From Stenopsyche tienmushanensis (Eukaryota > Arthropoda > Insecta > Trichoptera > Stenopsychidae), in the NCBI GenBank assembly GCA_008973525.1, contig WACJ01000044.1:992001-1056000 (forward strand): a stretch of DNA of 64,000 bases. The letters run 5' to 3'. The notes under the pieces were generated by a model, which saw only the letters and a program-made list of their open reading frames with translations, was not told the DNA's origin and did not search any database. The translations under genes were made by a program, and so were the position numbers. Below, piece by piece: positions 35,916 through 48,274 of this stretch; position 1 is the first letter of the stretch, and every line of letters begins with the position of its first letter.

Positions 35916-36118
35916 TTAACACATTAATAATGAGTTAATTTTAAATGACTTATACGTAGATGCTTTATTTGTATGTTCACCACTTATCATCTGTACAAAT
36001 CCATTTATCTCTCAAGACCGCGCAGCGTGTATAAGGCCTGTATACTATTGATAGAACACAATATTTATTTATTTGCGTAAACATAAAAAATACACTTGTA
36101 ATCGATTAATTTGGTTTA
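35916..36118 (+). mobile_element. piggyBac-like MITE, left part
   Basis: It starts TTAACACATTAATAATGAGT (a decayed TTAACCC end) and carries 'ccatttatctctcaagaccg', 'cgcagcgtgtataaggcctg' and 'atttgcgtaaacat' of the family. Confidence 0.5.
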
Positions 36119-36400
36119 TTGATCTGTGCACTCAAGTCGATCGCAATAATTGCAATATTGCACGAATTGCACTTTGAATTGCTTCCACATCCACCGTATT
36201 CTTTAGATATGACTTCCAGAAAGTACCATCTGTTTGCAGATCTAAAATTAATGCTTCAGGAAAAGAGATGAAGAAGCAATTGCCAAAACTCTCTAATCAT
36301 TCTACGGACTTATTGAGTGATTTTGTGCGAGTTTAGTGAACAAATTTATGAACAATTTTTAAACGATCAATCGGATATTCTTACAGTTTTGCCATGACAG
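36119..36400 (+). pseudogene. mariner transposase C-terminal fragment
   Basis: The plus strand reads LHELHFELLPHPPYSLDMTS then RKYHLFADLKLMLQ. This matches the third catalytic region of mariner ('LPHPPYSPDLAPSDYHLFxxLKxxL'). D of SLDM is the second conserved aspartate of that motif. The final catalytic D (of PSDYHLF) is replaced, here SRKYHLF, so it is dead. An in-frame stop follows the LMLQ stretch. Confidence 0.75.
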
Positions 36401-38000
36401 CTTAATAAACGCTATTTTAGCACAGTGCAATGGTGCTGAATCGGCTGGAAAAATGGGCTTGAATTCTCCCGATTAAAGTATTATTCGAAGATCAAACGAA
36501 GTTTCTTGTTGAGCGACATAATCGTGTGATGAAAACGATGAACCTCATAAAAATCAAAATCCAGTATGATTTAATTTCGACGTCCAAATTTATTAAAGCC
36601 GAGAACTTTCTTCGAGGCTTAATCGCTTCGTTTTCAACAAGTCTGGAGCTAAATTTATTCTTATCCTCGACAATGACCTCAGACGTCCATTTTTTATCGT
36701 GGCCAACTTTAGCGAATTATTTTTATACAATGCATGAATAATTTAGTGGATTGAGTGATATATTCGTATGAAACAATAGACAGTCACGAAGGAGTTGAAT
36801 TGATGACATGGCTGCTCATTAATGCCAACGGCTATTCATTCGTGACTTATACTATTAGGGGTTGAAAGGAAAACCTGACGAATGGGGGTGTATATTTTGT
36901 CTATTTTCCATCACGTCTTAACGTAGAAGGATTTAATTTATTATTATCGAAAAAATTGAATTTCTTTCGGTTATGAATTCGGTCTCGAAGGTCTCACTAT
37001 TCCCGTCTAGACAGTTTTTGAAGGTGTAAGCGAAAAAAAGATCTAAAGGAGACCATTGACTTAATGAAATATCCTTCGATTTTTTGTTTACATTTTTTTT
37101 TTTTTGGGTACAAACTTAAAAATGTTTTTTTTACGTGTTCACCCCGAAACACGTAATACGGTTGAGCTTCATTCAGATACTGATTTAATCTAAAGCTTTT
37201 GGAAATGACAAAGTATAATGCGCCGAAACAGATTTTTCCCAAGATAAATACAATTTTGTCTGACATAATGGAAAAATATATTTTCTTGGGTTGATATTGA
37301 TAAACATTTTTAAGGAGAAGATTTTATTTGAGAGAGAAATTTCATAATGGTACGCCATAAAAGGCCAATGTCATATTTTAATAATGCGATTAATTCAAAG
37401 ATTCCGTACCCAAAAAAAATGTCGAATCATTTTAATAATGTCTATTAAACTGTTGAAATAATTCATCCACAATTTTTTTCAATAACATCCAAATTAATTT
37501 TTCAGGCCACTATAGAAAAGATCATTGTGGAGATAAATGCTAATGAAGATTTCAGCGAGTCAAGAAGTTCGATAATTGAATTTTAAATAATCATGGATTT
37601 TATATTAAATATTTAATAATATGGAATTAATATAATCCCAATCAAATAAAGAGATTCAAAATGTTAATAAGGTAAAATTCAACAAAAATATAATTTATAT
37701 TAAATCTAAGTTTATCGGCGGCAATATCAATTGTGATCATATGGTAACAATAATACTGGTTACAATAACACTCACTCATCGAGTCACCGGGGTGAATGCA
37801 ACGAAGATCTTTTATAAACCCATTTTAATTTGGAGTATAAGTGACCATAAAAAAAGGTAGTAAAACATATATTTAAGATGACCGTGTTGATTTTACTGTG
37901 CCTCAAATCAGTGGATTAAAACAGCGTTACCATATGGACACAAAGCTCTTTTTATTGAAGACATTGATTTATAATTTTTGAGAATAATCTCATCTTTGGA
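36401..38000. other. unassigned AT-rich DNA
   Basis: Frames of 71 codons (36526-36741, plus) and 89 codons (36997-37266, minus) are unrecognised. A T12 tract lies near 37095. Confidence 0.35.
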
Positions 38001-38330
38001 ATGGCGAAGAAAATACACAAAATGCTATTGAATAACGGCCGACTGAAAGTACACAAGATGGCAGATATAATAGACATTCAAAAAAGTACTGTAAATCGCA
38101 TATTGACTAAAAATTTGAACATGAGAAAGCTGTGCGCAAGATGGGTGGCGTATTTGCTCACAAAGCAATTAAAACAGCATCGCGATAATGTTTCAATCGA
38201 GTGTTTTGTTTTCACAGAAATAAAGTCGAGTTTTAGCATCGATTCATAACCATAGATAAAACAAGGATTCATTACTTTACACCTGCAACAAAGAAACAAC
38301 AAAACAACTAGCAAAACCTGCTCAGAGCGC
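38001..38330 (+). pseudogene. mariner transposase fragment (mauritiana type)
   Basis: IHKMLLNNGRLKVHKMADII then STVNRILTKNLNMRKLCARW and LLTKQLKQHR match the second half of the mariner DNA-binding domain and the KLCARWVPRLLT linker. After a stop and shift, TIDKTRIHYFTPATKKQQNN matches the first catalytic block (DETWIHHYTPETKQQS). N-terminal and later catalytic regions are absent. Downstream it runs into the GPVGH repeat. Confidence 0.75.
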
Positions 38331-38429
38331 AAGGAAGACAATTATTATATTTTTGTAACTTAAAGCTAAAAAACTAGCTAAGATATAAAAAATAAAATAG
38401 ATAAATATATAGATTTCATGGGCGAGAAT

Positions 38430-38770
38430 AAGTGTATGTAAATTGCCTCTGGGGAGGAGGGGGGGGCTTCGTAATCGTACAGCTCATAGAAGGCCCCGGA
38501 TATGCATTTGTTACCGAAAATGCCGTAAAAAGCCCCAAAAGCAGAAGAGGGAGTGGTCACAAAGTTTGTGTGTCCAACCGGTCCACTTCTCGGATCGCTG
38601 ATACAACGAATGAGCGCTTCGCGATCGGATGACATCCATACCTGAATATTTCCACAGAATATGGTTTGTATCCATGAACGGATATCCACATGGATACTCC
38701 GAGATCAGGGAAAGTTCAAATCCAAAGAGCGAAACCCTAAACCTCCCGTGTATATTGCTAGACAAAAAAA
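38430..38770 (-). repeat. unidentified 'GPVGH' repeat, copy 1
   Basis: On the minus strand it contains tattcaggtatgg followed by an open frame including DREALIRCISDPRSGPVGH and FVTTP. It is homologous to 48275-48490 and 51145-51440. All three keep ALIR/VLIR, SDPR/SSPK and NGPVGH/SGPVGH in one frame. 'ttcag' just before the frame could be a splice acceptor. I do not recognise the protein. It follows a mariner relic here and at 51 kb, but not at 48 kb. Confidence 0.55.
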
Positions 38771-40147
38771 AACCAGTAAAAACGATGGAATGATAGGGAA
38801 GAATCGGTCACAAAAAAGCCAAAACGATTCCATTTGCAGTCAGGCTTTTAGGATGTATGTGAGATAACTTTGATTGATTATATTAAAAAATAAACCGATT
38901 TCCTACTGTATTTCAACGTCTATGTATCGCTGCGTCGCACTTTTGATGGAAATTTCTCACAAAGACATAATAAGACATAAAGACATAATAATAAGGAAAA
39001 GAAGATTATTGACCAGATTCATCTCGTCTATTATGGGAAGATGTTATTCACTTGATCAATAATCAGCATTATTTTAAAGACCCCAAAAGATTAAAAAATA
39101 ATTTAAAAAACAATCCCTAACTTGTATACATAGCCTTGATCTAAATTATTGATCATTTCAGTATTTAATTTCTACCAAGAAAATTACGATAAACCTGTCT
39201 TCAACCAAATAAATTGACTTTGTAATGGCGCTAGTTTATAGTCTACAAATAATGGTCTACAAAAAGAATACAGATTAATTGAAGACATTTTTGTAAGCAT
39301 AGTAAAAAAATGTAGAATCTAGACAAACCAAAGGTTTTTCCAAGCACGCCTTGCATTATGGCTTTTAGACAGGCAGCTCAAATTCATTCACCACCACGCC
39401 ATTCCCGGTTTTTAACACGATAATTTCGCACTGATCACACGGCAATGTTTGGCGTGTTGATATTGACGGTGCAAGATTTGCAGTTTTAATGCCTGACTTA
39501 AGTCGTGACGTATCTTTATTATGTTTCCTAGTTTGCTTTGCTCAAACATTTTAAGCCAAGTATGCGCTCCACATAGTCGAGATCTCGTCTCTACAAACGC
39601 TAAAGCTCAAGTAAGACGAACTAATTTAGTTTGAGCAAACATGACGCTAGAGGATGGCAGCTGATGGCTTAACATTTGGGATAATTGGAGGAGCACTATC
39701 ACACTGCATGTGCATCAGAAGCAAATTTGTTGCCATTATGCAACGGATGGGACAACTATGGCCTACACAAATCCTAAACAAAGAAAATTTCTATAAATCG
39801 TGACATTATTAAGCGTCATGAGATATTTATGATTTATGTAGAGTCTTTCCATGGAAATATGTGGAATATTTCTATGAAAGTAACTAGATATATAGCAATG
39901 TTTATCCACTCCAGACATATTATATTTTGTATATGCGACTAAATTCCAAGAATATTCATACGGGTCACGCAATTTTGATTATGGATATTGTTGTAGGTCA
40001 ATACATTTTCTGGATGGTAGCGATAAAATTCTGAATAATATTTTTGCTAGACACATAAGAAATATATGAACTTACCTTTTAATTAATAAATAAATGATAA
40101 AGTTGCTCAATAGCATTTTATTAGTTAAATACAATAAGACTCACAAT
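38771..40147. other. unassigned DNA
   Basis: Nothing recognisable. 39360-39640 is less AT-rich and has no repeat partner in the window. Confidence 0.35.
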
Positions 40148-40770
40148 TGATCTACTGTAAGTTAATTGTACTATACTTATATTATTTAAAAAAGTGCAAA
40201 CGGTATGGTAGCGCATTAAATACGGACAAACAAACATTGAGTTTTTATATATTAGACTATGCCTATGTCATTTGCAAAATCCTTAACAATAAGTGGACGA
40301 AGGTTTATCACAATTCGATAAACGGAATGGCAGTGCATTTCAATCGAACAAACCCCAATTCGTGTTTATATATTAGATAGAAAGATTTATAAAAATGATA
40401 AAAAAGGGTAAACGATCGACGGCTGTAGTGCTTTATTCAGCTTAGCAACCACCAGACCAATATGCGCCAATATAGTGCTTACGTTAAACGTCTCGCACAA
40501 AAAAATGCGCACACAAACAATATTTTTACTATATATATATTATTTCTACAGGTGTAAACAATAAGTTGGCAAAGTTTTATTGCAATCGGATGGACGATAT
40601 GACAGCGTATTAAATATGGACAAACAAACATTTATTTTTATATATTAGACTATATCTATGTTACTCGCGCAATTTTCAGCAATAAGTGGGTGAAGTTCTA
40701 TTGCAATATGATGAACGGTATGGCAGCGCATTACATACGAACAAACAGATATTAAGTTTTATATATTAGA
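40148..40770 (-). repeat. array of Helitron 5'-end monomers
   Basis: On the minus strand, 5' termini (TCTAATATATAAA) start at 40770, 40649, 40377 and 40256. The distances 40770-40649 and 40377-40256 are both exactly 121 bp, the same as 3828-3949. The junctions read ATAG|TCTAATAT. The unit at 40649 is truncated near 40548 and fused to about 170 bp of other DNA. The unit at 40256 runs on into Helitron interior ('acaattaacttacagta'). None has a helicase. Confidence 0.75.
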
Positions 40771-40959
40771 TACTAGCTGGTACCCGGCGCGTTGCTGCCA
40801 CAGAAGAAATAGTTCTAAAAATACCATTTGAAATCTGAAAGAGTTATCTTGTTTAATTAGCAATGATATAAGTAATGATATTTTTTCCGACAATTAATAC
40901 ATTTATTGATATTGAATGATATATAAAGAAAAAAATATTAAAAGCATACATTTTGCTTA

Positions 40960-42241
40960 CTTAATTGTTCTGCTAAGTGCTTTAGGGTAGAGAATAGTTT
41001 TGGCTTTTCCGTCATTAACAAATACAAATAAATTTCTCGGCTGTCCAACGTGGATTTTCTAGATTCTTCCGCACACTTGAAGTGCCTTGTTGATGGTCAT
41101 TGAGAATGCAAGTCCAACGGGGAGCTGCAGTCGTCTCTTATCAAATTGCACGTCGGTGGGAATGAGCACATCTTCTCCTTTCGACTTTCCATTAAGAATA
41201 TATAGTTGTTTCGATGATATTCGGCATCAATTTCTTCATAGTGAGTCTTGTTCCAATTTGTAAGGTGGCACATCAGGAAGATCTGACGAATTTAAAAACT
41301 CGATTGGATAGTTAGTAACTTGGTCTGCATTCATGGCGCTATCAATCGATTTGTAGGTAACAGAATCATTTGCAATTTGTTATTGTATTGTGTGGTTGAT
41401 CGTATTGACGTCGTTGTTTTCTGCTGCCAAAATAGCATGTTCGCAAAGCCAATAATGATTTTTATAATTACTAAAAATCTGCGGAAAAACTTTCTGAATG
41501 AGTAAATCGATGGATGGCACAACAACGCAAAAGTTCGATGGAGCATCAACATGCACTTTTCCTTCACCAATGTTCAATAGTCGTTTTAAAAATGTGGCTG
41601 CCGACGCATCACGCTACAAATGTACCCGCATATTTGTCTTTAATGTCAGTTTTCGCACGTCTCTCCAAAGATGCGATGCTTTGAGGCAAGAATCAGCTGG
41701 TGTCGATGAAAGCATCACTGGAAGAGGTTGTCGAAAGTCGCCACATAATAAAATTAGAGCGCCACCAAACGGTTTTGCATTTGATCGTAAGTCTTTAAGA
41801 GTTCGATCAAGCATTGCATTCGTCCCAGATAATCCCCTTGCAAATTTTCAAAACTTTAGCTATGTCAGAAACTTTAGGAATGTTACATGTCAGAGCTTCC
41901 AATAAATGCATATCTAATGGCAATTTGAATGCCGAATGCGCTGTTCGTCCACCATCTAATAATGTTGCCGCAATACCTAATGAAGCAAGAGCTAAAGCAA
42001 TTCTATTTTGAGATCGAATGTGAGCCAATAGTAAAGTGATGAGATACGTTTTTCCAGTACCGCCAGGCGCATCAAGGAAGAACAGATCATTTGTAATTGT
42101 ATCGTAGGTCAATTTTTGTTCCGCAAGCAAAATTTGTTCGTTTGCTTCGACAAATGCATCCAAATCATTAGCATTGTACTGCTGTTCAAGTGCAGAACGA
42201 ATTCTTGTTGAATGAATTCTTTGATGTTGATGGTTAAGCAA
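40960..42241 (-). pseudogene. Helitron Pif1-like helicase, C-terminal part, copy A
   Basis: RSALEQQYNANDLDAFVEAN leads to Walker A in FFLDAPGGTGKTYLITLLLA, then LALASLGIAATLLDGGRTAH and Walker B IIWDECNA. A stop and deletion remove the usual 'MAHKKALEA' stretch. The next frame has LDRTLKDLRSNAKPFGGALI and LLCGDFRQPLPV (motif III). Later frames show DLLIQKVFPQI, NADQVTNYPIEFLNS and RRLQLPVGLAFSMTINKA. The 'GQS...VACSR' region is missing. Such RecD/Pif1 helicases form the C-terminal half of the Helitron RepHel protein. Several frame changes make it inactive. Confidence 0.8.
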
Positions 42242-42254
42242 ATGTCTTCGATTT

Positions 42255-42290
42255 CGATCAGAGCTTGATTGAAAATCAAGCTCTGATCAA
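42255..42290. repeat. snap-back palindrome at the Helitron A deletion
   Basis: 'gatcagagcttgat', then 'tgaaa', then 'atcaagctctgatc' is a perfect 14-bp inverted repeat at the point where Helitron A loses the segment present in B at 44553-45271. The second arm is absent from B, so it is filler copied in inverted orientation. Confidence 0.8.
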
Positions 42291-43031
42291 ATCAAATCAA
42301 TCGTCAACATATTGTTATTAAATAAAATAATTATTCATTTGTTTCTTGTTTTTATTTTTTAAATTAAATTTAAATTCAAATCTGGTTAGGTTAGGTTTGT
42401 TTGTTTTCATTGTGTCGAAATGAAGGCGTTTTCAATTTACCAATAAATTTGCCCCTCGTTAACAGGATTTAACCTTTATCCATTTTACACTGGGATGCAA
42501 ACTGTAATCGTAATGAATATCATATTGAAATGCAGCAATATTCAAATCAACATGTACTTTCGATTCTCGTTGCACGTTGGTCGTCTGATTTTGATCGGAT
42601 AACACTCGAACGTATTTTTTCGATTTTTACGTACGTGAATAAGCGATGAATGAAATGAAGCATTTTAAAAGTGCTTGCGATAAATAATTTGGATATAATT
42701 GACTCACGCCGATGGTTAACCTGCAAATGACATTGACGTTTGACGTATGTGTTGTATGTGACGACGACACGACGCCTCCTACTGCAACTTGTAGGTACTA
42801 TATACCTATAGCCTTAGCAACGCATAATCTCAAACACGTCAGAATCAACAACTTTCACACATTAAGTTTTGAATTAAAAATCTACTGTAAGTTAATTGTA
42901 CTATGCCTATGTCACCCCCTGATCCCTTGGCAATAAGTGGACCAAGTTTTGTCTCAATCCGATGAACGCGCATATCAACCCATTTCGCCCGAGCATTAGA
43001 CGGGAAACGCAACTTATTTTTATATATTAGA

Positions 43032-45968
43032 CTAGCTGGTACCCGGCGCGTTGCTGCCACAGAAGAAATAGTTCTAAAAATACCATTTGAAATTTGAAAG
43101 AGTTATCTTGTTTAATTAGCAATGATATAAATAATGATATTTTTTCCGACAATTAATACATTTATTGATATTGAATGATATATAAAGAAAAAAATATTAA
43201 AAGCATACATCTTGCTTACTTAATTGTTCTGCTAAGTGCTTTAGGGTAGAGAATAGTTTTGGCTTTTCCGTCTTTAACAAATACAAATAAATTTCTCGGC
43301 TGTCCAACGTGGATTTTCTAGATTCTTCCGCACACTTGAAGTGCCTTGTTGATGGTCATTGAGAATGCAAGTCCAACGGGGAGCTGCAGTCGTCTCTTAT
43401 CAAATTGCACGTCGGTGGGAATGAGCACATCTTCTCCTTTCGACTTTCCATTAAGAATATATAGTTGTTTCGATGATATTCGGCATCAATTTCTTCATAG
43501 TGAGTCTTGTTCCAATTTGTAAGGTGGCACATCAGGAAGATCTGACGAATTTAAAAACTCGATTGGATAGTTAGTAACTTGGTCTGCATTCATGGCGCTA
43601 TCAATCGATTTGTAGGTAACAGAATCATTTGCAATTTGTTATTGTATTTTGTGGTTGATTGTATTGACGTCGGTGTTTTCTGCTGCCAAAATAGCATGTT
43701 CGCAAAGCCAATAATGATTTTTATAATTACTAAAAATCTGCGGAAAAACTTTCTGAATGAGTAAATCGATGGATGGCACAACAACGCAAAAGTTCGATGG
43801 AAATGAAATAAACTTGGTAGCATCAACATGCATTTTTCCTTCACCAATGTTCAATAGTCGTTTTAAAAATGTGGCTGCCGACGCATCACGCTACAAATAT
43901 ACGCGCATATTTGTCTTTAATGTCAGTTTTCGCACGTCTCTCCAAAGATGCGATGCTTTGAGGCAAGAATCAGCTGGTGTCGATGAAAGCATCACTGGAA
44001 GAGGTTGTCGAAAGTCGCCACATAATAAAATTAGAGCGCCACCAAACGGTTTTGCATTTGATCGTAAGTCTTTAAGAGTTCGATCAAGCATTGCATTCGT
44101 CCCAGATAATCCCCTTGCAAATTTTCAAAACTTTAGCTATGTCAGAAACTTTAGGAATGTTACATGTCAGAGCTTCCAATAAATGCATATCTAATGGCAA
44201 TTTGAATGCCGAATGCGCTGTTCGTCCACCATCTAATAATGTTGCCGCAATACCTAATGAAGCAAGAGCTAAAGCAATTCTATTTTGAGATCGAATGTGA
44301 GCCAATAGTAAACTGATGAGATATGTTTTTCCAGTACCGCCAGGCGCATCAAGGAAGAACAGATAATTTGTAATTGTATCGTAGGTCAATTTTTGTTCCG
44401 CAAGCAAAAGTTGTTCGTTTGCTTCGACAAATGCATCCAAATCATTAGCATTGTACTGCTGTTCAAGTGCAGAACGAATTCTTGTTGAATGAATTCTTTG
44501 ATGTTGATGGTTAAGCAAATGTCTTCGATTTCGATCAGAGCTTGATTGAAAATATTGTCCGAAAACTCAATTGAATTGTCATTGCTAACGGTGTGTAAAA
44601 TGCCTTCGCTCAAATCCTCTCTGAATTTTTACCACAAATCTTTCGGGTTGGGTGACGGACATGTGGTTAAAATGATGGCGAGTAATGTTCTAATTTCCGT
44701 TCGACCTTTCTCAATGAAGTATGACATTTGACATTAACCAAAAGCATTCTTAAATAGTAACACTCGGCTTTATTTGGATGTAATGTGTAAATACGGCCCA
44801 ATGCATCAGATGAATACAGATTTCGATAGCCTTCATCACGCATCCCTTGCTTACGTCATTGAAAATTCTCGGATGTAGTATTTCATGTAAAATAGTTAGG
44901 AACTTATGCGTACCATAATGTCTCTGCAAATACATCTTCTTCACACAGCGCAAGTGTTGGTTCAGCAGCAACATTTCTTGCAGTGTCTGCCTTTGTCCAT
45001 TTTCGAGATGAACACTGAGATGAACAACATTCGGATTGCTTCTGTGAATTAGGAAGCTCAAAATAGGCCAAAGAGCCTCGTCACTGCTGATATATCTACC
45101 TGTTTGAAATTGAGTTTGAACTCGATCGTTGCGCGCATCGAGTCTTTCAATACTGACTACTGCCATATCACTGCCTATTTGCATGTACAATTTGCACGAC
45201 AATATCCGACGTTGGTATGAGCTTTGAATGTTTTCGATGAAAAAGAAGATCCATATATTGTTGATTTCAACGTCAACATATTGTTATTAAATAAAATAAT
45301 TATTCATTTGTTACTTGTTTTTATTTTTTAAATTAAATTTAAATTCAAATCTGGTTTCAAAGGCGTTTTCAATTTACCAATAAATTTGTCCCCCGTTAAC
45401 AGGATTTAACCTTTATCCATTTTACACTGGGATGCAAACTGTAATCGTAATGAATATCATATTGAAATGCAGCAATATTCAAATCAACATGTACTTTCGA
45501 TTCTCGTTGCACGTTGGTCGTCTGATTTTGATCGGATAGCACTCAAACGTATTTTTTCGATTGTTACGTACGTGAATAAGCGATGAATGAAATGAAGCAT
45601 TTTAAAAGTGCTTGCGATAAATAATTTGGATATAATTGACTCACGCCGATGGATAACCTGCAAATGACATTGACGTTTGACGTATGTGTTGTATGTGACG
45701 ACGACACGACGCCTCCTACTGCAACTTGTAGGTACTATATACCTATAGCCTTAGCAACGCGTAATCTCAAACACGTCAGAATCAACAACTTTCACACATT
45801 AAGTTTTGAATTAAAAATCTACTGTAAGTTAATTGTACTATGCCTATGTCACCCCCTGATCCCTTGGCAATAAGTGGACCAAGTTTTGTCTCAATCCGAT
45901 GAACGCGCATATCAACCCATTTCGCCCGAGCATTAGACGGGAAACGCAACTTATTTTTATATATTAGA
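43032..45968 (-). mobile_element. Helitron B
   Basis: On the minus strand the 5' TC is at 45968 (host ...ATA|TCTAATATA) and the 3' CTAG at 43035-43032 (GCCGGGTACCAGCTAG). At 2937 bp it keeps a piece of the helicase-like region missing from copy A, but still lacks the Rep domain. Its 3' end is followed without spacer by the 5' end of Helitron A. Confidence 0.85.
43220..45202 (-). pseudogene. Helitron helicase region, copy B
   Basis: 45202-44750 is open and carries VQTQFQTGRYISSDEALWPI then LSFLIHRSNPNVVHLSVHLE and NGQR, matching the Helitron helicase-like N-terminal block (GRYISSxEAxWR...HxPxVxxLxVHLENxQ). After a gap the Pif1 part follows as in copy A: Walker A at about 44340-44310, IIWDECNA at 44090, CGDFRQPLPV near 43990. 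The lesions after IIWDECNA and in the SMTINKA region are the same as in copy A, so both derive from one already defective source. Confidence 0.8.
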
Positions 45969-47639
45969 TATGGATACAGGATGGAAATCTTCTATTTTGA
46001 TTATATTTATAAACTATTTCTGAACAATATATTAATCTTATCGTAGCGAAGCTGATGTATCAACTCTTACAATCTTGCAAATCCTCTTTATCTTGAGAAA
46101 AATCGTAGGATTTCAATCTAAATGCCTGCAGCAGAAAGATTACCATACAAAAAGGCTTTATAAGGATTTAATTCAAGAATGCTATTTGAGTATTTGAATG
46201 AGATTCAGTATGAAAATGTTGATATACATTTATTTGCTTCATTGAATAAAAAATATTCTTTTCTTCGCTGTAATAACTTCAGTTCTAGGAACATTAAAGG
46301 ATTAAAGGCCAACTACTTCAGACGATGAAATATGCTGCAAGATGTGTTTGACAGCAACGATGCTGCAACAGTAAAAGAGTTATGGAATCACTTTAACGGA
46401 AAAATCACGATCGAAAATAAGTATAAAGCCATGAATGGAACCAAATATTGCTTTATACTTAATCGATTCCAGATATGATAGCATGCGGATTAAATTAAAT
46501 ATGCATATGGATGTTGTAAAAATGAAAATTTATAAGAACATCCAATTTTCCTGATGGTGCTTCAAATGGATAGTTTCCGCGGAAAGAGCATTTCGATGAG
46601 CATTAAGTTCCTCGCAGGAGCGATCTTCAACGTTTTATCTCCAACAATGCCATATAGCCATCAGAATAGTTTACGGCGGAAAACAAAGCTTCAAGATGCA
46701 ATAATTTTCCGGTATTGACCCATATCCGCCACATTTGCACCCTCAAATGAAATAGGGAAAGGCGTATCAATAAGAAGCACGTGTCAAAAGGCAATAACAC
46801 TTTCCACGATCACCTCAAGAACGGCACTTATTTCTGCGGCGTCTGAAATAAGCGCACGTTAACACTTTTATGGAGGGCCTTACAATCTGTAGAGAGGAAG
46901 TCTTCCATATCGCCAACTTGTCGAACATCACCCGGGGCTGGATGTAATTTTCCGATGAAACTTTTCTTTGCTCAGCTGTCATCTTTTTCCCCTCTTGCCC
47001 TATCATACTGTTGGCGTCTTCCCGTCAGCCTGCCTTTATCCTGGCGACGTCGATGCAATCTTCCCTTTTATTTTTGCACGCTGATGAAAGCATTTAAGAC
47101 GTATTTTATAGGATGAAAATTGCATTTTTTAGGCCGATTTTCCCCATTAGCAGATATTATTTAGTTTATACTTTGCTTTGTAAAAGAGTTGCTAAAATTT
47201 ATTTCATCTTGATTTTAAAATAGTTAATACCGGATGGGATGTTTTAAAGACATGAACGTATGATACCTATGAAACAGATGCTGCCATATCTGATAAATAT
47301 AGAAAATGTGATAAAACTTCCCAGTTAAATTCCTGCATTCAATTCCTGGATATTCTAGCGAAACGGAGATAACCATTGTTATAATAAAATATTATTCCTT
47401 TTTGTTGATCAAACTAGGGTATTCTTATGTGGGTTTCTAGTTGAGCTTTTAAGCCGGGCTTAAAGATTGAAGTGATTGTATTTCTATGAAACAACGACTA
47501 TTTTTTATATTTAATATCATAAACTACCCACATATCGTTTCCATAATATATAATTTGATAAGCAAAATTGATGTAGTTTTAATATTTAATATAGATTTAG
47601 GGTAAAAAGTTATTTGACTTATATATATTTTATCTTGTG
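45969..47639. other. unassigned DNA
   Basis: No recognised gene or repeat. 46550-47050 is somewhat GC-richer and has a 63-codon minus frame with no known domain. Confidence 0.35.
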
Positions 47640-48125
47640 TGTCCTGAAATAGAGTACAAAATAGAGAGTCATCACATCAATTATCAATAAATGACAAAAA
47701 AATTAACATTAAAATTATAATGGAATTTGTCCGTATCCGGTTGAAAACCATTAGATATAGGATTTTCTTGGATCGTTATTGATCTTCTTAGAATTGTAAT
47801 ATATAATAGAAGGCCACATAAAGCGATTGTACACTTAAAACTCGACTCGGTACCAAAAATGATTCCATTTGAAGCATTTCCAGCTTCAACAATGCATTAT
47901 TTTGTTATTAAAACTGAAGACACGCATAGTTATTGTGTATGTTTACGCAAAGAAATAAACGAATTTTGTGTGTTATCAACAGTGTTAGGGTTCATTTATT
48001 GATATACAAGATTGACTCAGGCTGCGCGGTTAAATAAAGTGCATTTGTATGGATGATAAGCGATGTACATACAAATATAGCATTTACGTCAATTTAAAAT
48101 TAACTCACTAATCAAGGGCAATAAG
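47640..48125 (-). mobile_element. piggyBac-like MITE, reversed
   Basis: It carries 'gagagtcatcacatcaatta', 'gtccgtatccggttgaaaac', 'gtatgtttacgcaaagaaat' and 'taaaattaactcactaatca', the reverse of 4500-4640 and of the left ends. The terminal CCC/TTAA is decayed ('agggcaataa'). Confidence 0.5.
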
Positions 48126-48274
48126 CAAAAAAAGTCACATGTAGATTGTCTACAAATGACAATGAATATAACATCTACAGAAAAAATCATATCGAAATAA
48201 AACCCAAATAAATATGTTAAGTCTTTCATATAAATTGGTCAAATTCGATGGTCATTTAAATCCAGATCATGACT

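Larger units (their letters stand above)
40773..43031 (-). mobile_element. Helitron A (internally deleted)
   Basis: On the minus strand the 5' end is TCTAATATATAAAAATAAG at 43031 and the 3' end is GCCGGGTACCAGCTAG at 40773. It is about 98% identical by eye to Helitron B but lacks about 720 bp (between 42274 and 42300) and 18 bp (near 41539). It has about 40 bp that B lacks near 42385-42425. The 5' TC directly abuts the CTAG of Helitron B. It encodes a broken Pif1-like helicase tail and is non-autonomous. Confidence 0.85.

Noticed and set aside
41498..42011. Plus-strand frames across Helitron A (and their copies at 43757-44288)
   Set aside because: Antisense shadows of the helicase coding strand, conserved only because the two Helitrons are recent copies.
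42712..42936. 74-codon plus frame repeated at 45649-45873
   Set aside because: It lies in the Helitron 5' non-coding region on the opposite strand; its repetition reflects the element, not selection on a protein.
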